Of a stretch of 10,018 nt of DNA, positions 6,821 to 10,018 are shown one piece after another. Source of the stretch: DASQDN01 sp035630195. GTDB taxonomy: Bacteria > Acidobacteriota > Terriglobia > Bryobacterales > Bryobacteraceae. The translations under genes were made by a program, and so were the position numbers. The stretch's first letter is position 1, and each line of letters opens with the position of its first letter. The notes beneath the pieces were generated by a model. The model was not told the origin of the DNA and did not search any database. It saw only the letters and a list, made by a program, of their open reading frames with translations. Location of the stretch: positions 1 through 10,018 of the forward strand of contig DASQLD010000238.1 of assembly GCA_035630195.1 (NCBI GenBank). Direction: 5' to 3'.

Positions 6821-6834
6821 TGTAATGTTGAAGA
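6821..6834 (+). promoter_or_regulatory. Possible -10 element just upstream of the ALDH start
   Basis: The short stretch after the terminator contains TGTAATGTT; the hexamer TAATGT (6823-6828) ends 6 bases before the ATG at 6835. No clear Shine-Dalgarno sequence is present and no -35 match is seen upstream. A -10 here would give a leaderless or nearly leaderless mRNA. This is a proposal only. Confidence 0.25.
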
Positions 6835-8253
6835 ATGCGTGAGTATTCGATGTGGGTCGGAGGCAAGGCGCTGTCCTCCGGTAAGACGTACGAACTGAGG
6901 CTCCCCTACGATGGGTCATTCACTGCCCGCGTGGCCGAGGGAGACGAAACCTCACTCGAAGCGGCCTGCAGCGCGGCGGCTGCTGGCGCTGCTGCCATGG
7001 CCCTTATGAGCAACGCCGAACGGTCGGACCTGCTATTTCGTGTTGTCTCCCTTCTGAACGATAACGCCGCCGAGCTTTCCGAGCTTCTTACTCTGGAAAC
7101 GGGCAAACCAATTAAAGAATCTCGAATTGAGGCCGATCGCGCTCAGCAGACTCTAATCGCCTCTGCCATCGTGGCGCGAGAGCTAACGGGTGAGGCGATT
7201 CCAATTGACGGGTCGCCCATCGGTAAGGGTAGGCTCGCTATGACCATCCGCGAGCCGCTAGGAATCATCGGCGCCATCACGCCTTTCAACCTGCCGCTGA
7301 ATCTGGCATTGCATAAAGTAGGACCCGCCTTGGCGGGTGGAAATGCTATTGTCCACAAGCCTTCAGAGCAAACCCCGCTTTCGGCGATCCGGCTCGCTCA
7401 GCTTTTCACTGAAGCCGGGGCGCCTGCCGGCGCATATAACGTCGTGACTGGAGACGGCGCGAAGATCGGCCAGCAGCTTGTTCGCGACCCGCGAATTCGG
7501 ATGATCACTTTCACAGGCAGCGTGGAGGTCGGCAAAGAAATCAAGAATAATGCCGGTTTGAAGCGTGTGACGCTGGAGCTTGGTGGAAACTCCGGTTTGA
7601 TTGTAGATCACGACGCTGACTTGGATCTCGCTGTTTCCCGAGCCGTTCCAGGCTGCTTCCTCCTTAGCGGTCAGACTTGTCTATCTGTCCAGCGAATCTA
7701 TGCGCATGAGTCGGTGTTAAGCGCCTTTACAACCCGCTTCCTCACCGCTATGGAAGCCCTACAGATCGGCCATCCAATGGAGGAAAGTACAGACATCTCC
7801 TCCCTGATCTCAGAGGCAGAAGCAAAACGGGTGGAGTCTTGGATTGAAGATGCGATCAAGCTAGGCGCGAAGCTGATCAAGGGCGGTAAACGGACTGGAG
7901 CGACCATCACTCCGGCCGTGCTGCAGCATGTCCCTGCCGAAGCTAAAATGTCTTGCGACGAGATCTTCGGACCGGTGGTCGCGCTGAACTCCTTCTCAGA
8001 CTTGAACGACGCTATTCACGCTGTCAATGAAACACCGTATGGATTGCAGGCGGGCATCTTCACCAGAGATCTCACTCGGGCTTTTGACGCGGCTCGCAGG
8101 CTCAAAGTAGGTGGAGTGATAATCAACGACATTCCCGGATTCCGTGCCGACCAGATGCCCTATGGGGGCGTGAAGAACAGCGGACTGGGCCGTGAAGGCC
8201 CTCGCTATGCGATCGAAGAAATGACCGAGATGAAGCTAATCTGCTGGCGCTAG
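6835..8253 (+). CDS. NAD(P)-dependent aldehyde dehydrogenase
   Basis: Oxidises an aldehyde to the carboxylate with NAD(P)+, probably in the cytoplasm; 472 residues, the usual length for the superfamily. The active-site set is complete: N152 in TPFNLPLN, K175 in HKPSEQTP (cofactor site), FTGSVEVG (near 225), E248 in ELGGN, the nucleophile C282 in SGQTCLSVQRI, and E376 in CDEIFGPV. The motifs PFNLPLNLALHKVGPALAGG and GQTCLSVQRIYAHES resemble ALDHs close to the lactaldehyde/glycolaldehyde and phosphonoacetaldehyde dehydrogenase group, but the substrate cannot be read from this. GNSG stands where GNSA or GKSP is more common. The ATG at 6835 is chosen; an ATG at 6850 would still keep the fold. The gene is 23 bases after a terminator and 20 bases before the S9 peptidase, with which it may be co-transcribed. 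Confidence 0.94.
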   Translation: MREYSMWVGGKALSSGKTYELRLPYDGSFTARVAEGDETSLEAACSAAAAGAAAMALMSNAERSDLLFRVVSLLNDNAAELSELLTLETGKPIKESRIEADRAQQTLIASAIVARELTGEAIPIDGSPIGKGRLAMTIREPLGIIGAITPFNLPLNLALHKVGPALAGGNAIVHKPSEQTPLSAIRLAQLFTEAGAPAGAYNVVTGDGAKIGQQLVRDPRIRMITFTGSVEVGKEIKNNAGLKRVTLELGGNSGLIVDHDADLDLAVSRAVPGCFLLSGQTCLSVQRIYAHESVLSAFTTRFLTAMEALQIGHPMEESTDISSLISEAEAKRVESWIEDAIKLGAKLIKGGKRTGATITPAVLQHVPAEAKMSCDEIFGPVVALNSFSDLNDAIHAVNETPYGLQAGIFTRDLTRAFDAARRLKVGGVIINDIPGFRADQMPYGGVKNSGLGREGPRYAIEEMTEMKLICWR

Positions 8254-8260
8254 AGTTGGC

Positions 8261-8266
8261 GATAAT
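8261..8266 (+). promoter_or_regulatory. Possible -10 element before the S9 peptidase start
   Basis: GATAAT lies in the 20-base gap after the ALDH stop and ends 7 bases before the ATG at 8274. No Shine-Dalgarno sequence is evident in the gap and no -35 match lies 16-18 bases upstream. It may be chance, or an internal promoter giving a leaderless S9 transcript besides read-through from ALDH. Confidence 0.25.
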
Positions 8267-8273
8267 TGAAATC

Positions 8274-10018
8274 ATGCGGTCATTCTGTCTCGCGGCAGTT
8301 CTCATTCTGCCGGCGTTGGCGTACGCCAAATCTCCGATCACACACGAAGATGTTTACTTGGCCAAGACTGTCGGGGCGCCCGTCCCGAGTCCCGATGGCA
8401 AGTGGGCAGTCTTCTCCGTTTCTGAGCCTTCGTACGATCCTGCAAAGGCCGTATCGGATCTGTGGATTGTGCCTGCCGACGGCTCGAAGCCCGCTCGTCG
8501 GTTGACCTTTACAAAGAGTGCAGAGAGCAGCCCCGCATGGAGTGACGATAGCAAACGCATTGCGTTCTCCGCGAAGCGCGATGGCGATGACGCTGCGCAG
8601 GTCTATATTTTGAACGTCACGGAACCCGGGGAAGCGATGCGAATCACTTCGCTCAGTACCGGCGCCGCAAGTCCACTTTTTAGTCCCGATGGCAGCATGA
8701 TTGTCTTTCAGTCCAGCGTATTTCCGGGCGCGGCAAATGATGAGACTAACCGCAAGATCGCGGCGGAACGCAAAGCGCACAAGTATAACGCGCGCGTATA
8801 TGAAACCTTCCCGATCCGGTATTGGGATCGATGGCTGGACGATACACAACGGCACTTGTTCGTGCAAGCAGTCGAACCAGGTTCAACCGTTCGGGATCTG
8901 CTGGCGGGTACGAAACTGATTGCGTCTCCAGGATTCGGAGGACAGTACACAACTTCGGCACAGGACTTGCACGCTGCGTGGGCTCCCGATGGCAAATCGA
9001 TCGTGTTTACCGCGACAGATATGCGCAATCAAGCTGCCTATGCCACAGTGAAGCCGGGGCTGTATCAGGTTTCTATCGAGGGTGGGGAACCAAAGAAGAT
9101 CACGACGGCAAATCATTCCTATAGCCGTCCGGTGTTCCGTCCTGATGGCAAGGCGTTGTACTGCGCATATGAGCCTACTAGCGATCGGGTTTATAGTTTA
9201 GACCGTCTGGCCATGTTTGACTGGCCCGCGATGGGAGAACCGAGAGTCATCACCGGCAGTTTTGATCGGTCGGTGTCCAGTTACGACTTCACGCCCGACA
9301 GCAAGACGATTTTCTTGACTGCCGAGGACGCCGGTTTGGAGAAGCTCTATACCGTACCTGCAACGGGCGGCGAGGTCCGCGAAGTCGGTCGAATGACCAA
9401 TGGAGCATATTCCAGCCTGGCGATCGCATCGTCAGCGTCACAACCCGTACTCCTCGCCAATTACGACAGCGCAACGCAACCACTGGAGGTTGTGAGGATT
9501 GACGCGATTACGGGCGAGCGAAAGTTATTAACGGGTTTCAACACCCAGCGCGCTGCCAATCTCGACATTTCGCCAGTTCGCCACTTTACCTTCACATCGA
9601 GTCGTGGCAAGAAAATTCACAGCCTGCTGGTTACCCCTCCGGGGTTCGATGAACAGAAGAAGTACCCACTCCTAGTGTTGATGCACGGCGGTCCACATAG
9701 TATGTGGCGGGATCAATGGGTCACGCGCTGGAACTATCACCTGCTGGCCAGACCGGGATACGTGGTTCTTCTCACCAACTACACGGGTTCGACTGGTTAT
9801 GGCGAAAAATTCGCACGGGACATTCAAGGCGATCCGCTCGCCGGACCCGCATCAGAGATCAACGAAGCGGCCGACTATGCCATCAAGCAGTATTCTTTCA
9901 TCGATGGAACTCGGCAGGCAGCTGCTGGGGCCAGCTATGGCGGGCATCTCGCGAACTGGATGCAGGCAACTACCACCCGATACAAGGCGCTGATCAGTCA
10001 CGCCGGACTGATCAATCT
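8274..10018 (+). CDS. Secreted S9 family (prolyl oligopeptidase type) serine peptidase, 3' end cut off
   Basis: An open frame from the ATG at 8274 to the right edge, 581 codons and incomplete. Residues 1-18 are a signal peptide ending AYA/KSP, so it is exported, probably to the periplasm. The next part is a beta-propeller with PD40-like blades, seen as SPDGKW, WSDDSKRIAF, FSPDGSMIVF, WAPDGKSIVF, FRPDGKALY and FTPDSKTIF. The alpha/beta-hydrolase domain follows, with the oxyanion region HGGP (471-474), TGSTGYG (504-510) and the nucleophile S554 in GASYGG. The catalytic Asp and His should lie beyond the edge. Family enzymes remove dipeptides or acyl-amino acids from short peptides, with the propeller limiting substrate size; DPP-like and acylaminoacyl-like activities cannot be told apart here. 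It starts 20 bases after the ALDH stop, so shared transcription is likely. Confidence 0.93.
   Translation, partial: MRSFCLAAVLILPALAYAKSPITHEDVYLAKTVGAPVPSPDGKWAVFSVSEPSYDPAKAVSDLWIVPADGSKPARRLTFTKSAESSPAWSDDSKRIAFSAKRDGDDAAQVYILNVTEPGEAMRITSLSTGAASPLFSPDGSMIVFQSSVFPGAANDETNRKIAAERKAHKYNARVYETFPIRYWDRWLDDTQRHLFVQAVEPGSTVRDLLAGTKLIASPGFGGQYTTSAQDLHAAWAPDGKSIVFTATDMRNQAAYATVKPGLYQVSIEGGEPKKITTANHSYSRPVFRPDGKALYCAYEPTSDRVYSLDRLAMFDWPAMGEPRVITGSFDRSVSSYDFTPDSKTIFLTAEDAGLEKLYTVPATGGEVREVGRMTNGAYSSLAIASSASQPVLLANYDSATQPLEVVRIDAITGERKLLTGFNTQRAANLDISPVRHFTFTSSRGKKIHSLLVTPPGFDEQKKYPLLVLMHGGPHSMWRDQWVTRWNYHLLARPGYVVLLTNYTGSTGYGEKFARDIQGDPLAGPASEINEAADYAIKQYSFIDGTRQAAAGASYGGHLANWMQATTTRYKALISHAGLIN

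Noticed and set aside
8280..8867. 195-codon open frame on the minus strand
   Set aside because: It is opposite the S9 peptidase, whose signal peptide and propeller blades read through this region on the plus strand.

Overview
The window reads as an ordinary, densely coded piece of bacterial chromosome, most likely from a soil-type Acidobacteriota (Terriglobia-like) genome. That assignment is an inference. It rests on the moderately high G+C by eye and on the gene mix: a PEP-CTERM protein, a DUF4142 protein, an S9 peptidase of the kind common in that phylum, and an AraC-type regulator beside a DUF6265 protein. No marker gene settles it. I see no mobile element, CRISPR array, phage gene, tRNA or rRNA, and no gap over 300 bases without a gene.

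Layout from left to right. The left edge holds the first 22 codons of a minus-strand gene with a signal peptide (1-68), preceded in the same direction by a secreted PEP-CTERM protein gene (115-1104). A 144-base divergent gap separates these from a plus-strand, membrane-anchored M23 peptidase (1249-2568). Its stop codon directly touches the stop codon of a convergent minus-strand pair: a small secreted DUF6265 protein (2569-3048) and an AraC-family regulator (3059-3832). The regulator's GTG start lies 14 bases from the GTG start of a divergent plus-strand M3 oligopeptidase (3847-5877). Then come a secreted DUF4142 protein (6003-6746) with a very clear intrinsic terminator (6785-6811), an aldehyde dehydrogenase (6835-8253), and 20 bases later an S9 peptidase (8274 to the right edge, cut off after its nucleophile serine).

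How the genes may work together. Three peptidases (M23, M3, S9) and four or five exported proteins suggest envelope maintenance and peptide scavenging. No single pathway links all the genes. The plausible transcription units are AraC-DUF6265, ALDH-S9, and perhaps PEP-CTERM with the edge gene.

I did not find a convincing undescribed system. The points most worth a second look are a perfect triple 15-bp in-frame repeat at the end of the DUF6265 gene; several genes without a Shine-Dalgarno sequence that carry a -10-like hexamer 6-7 bases before the start codon, which hints at leaderless transcripts; and the very compact divergent start region between the AraC and M3 genes.
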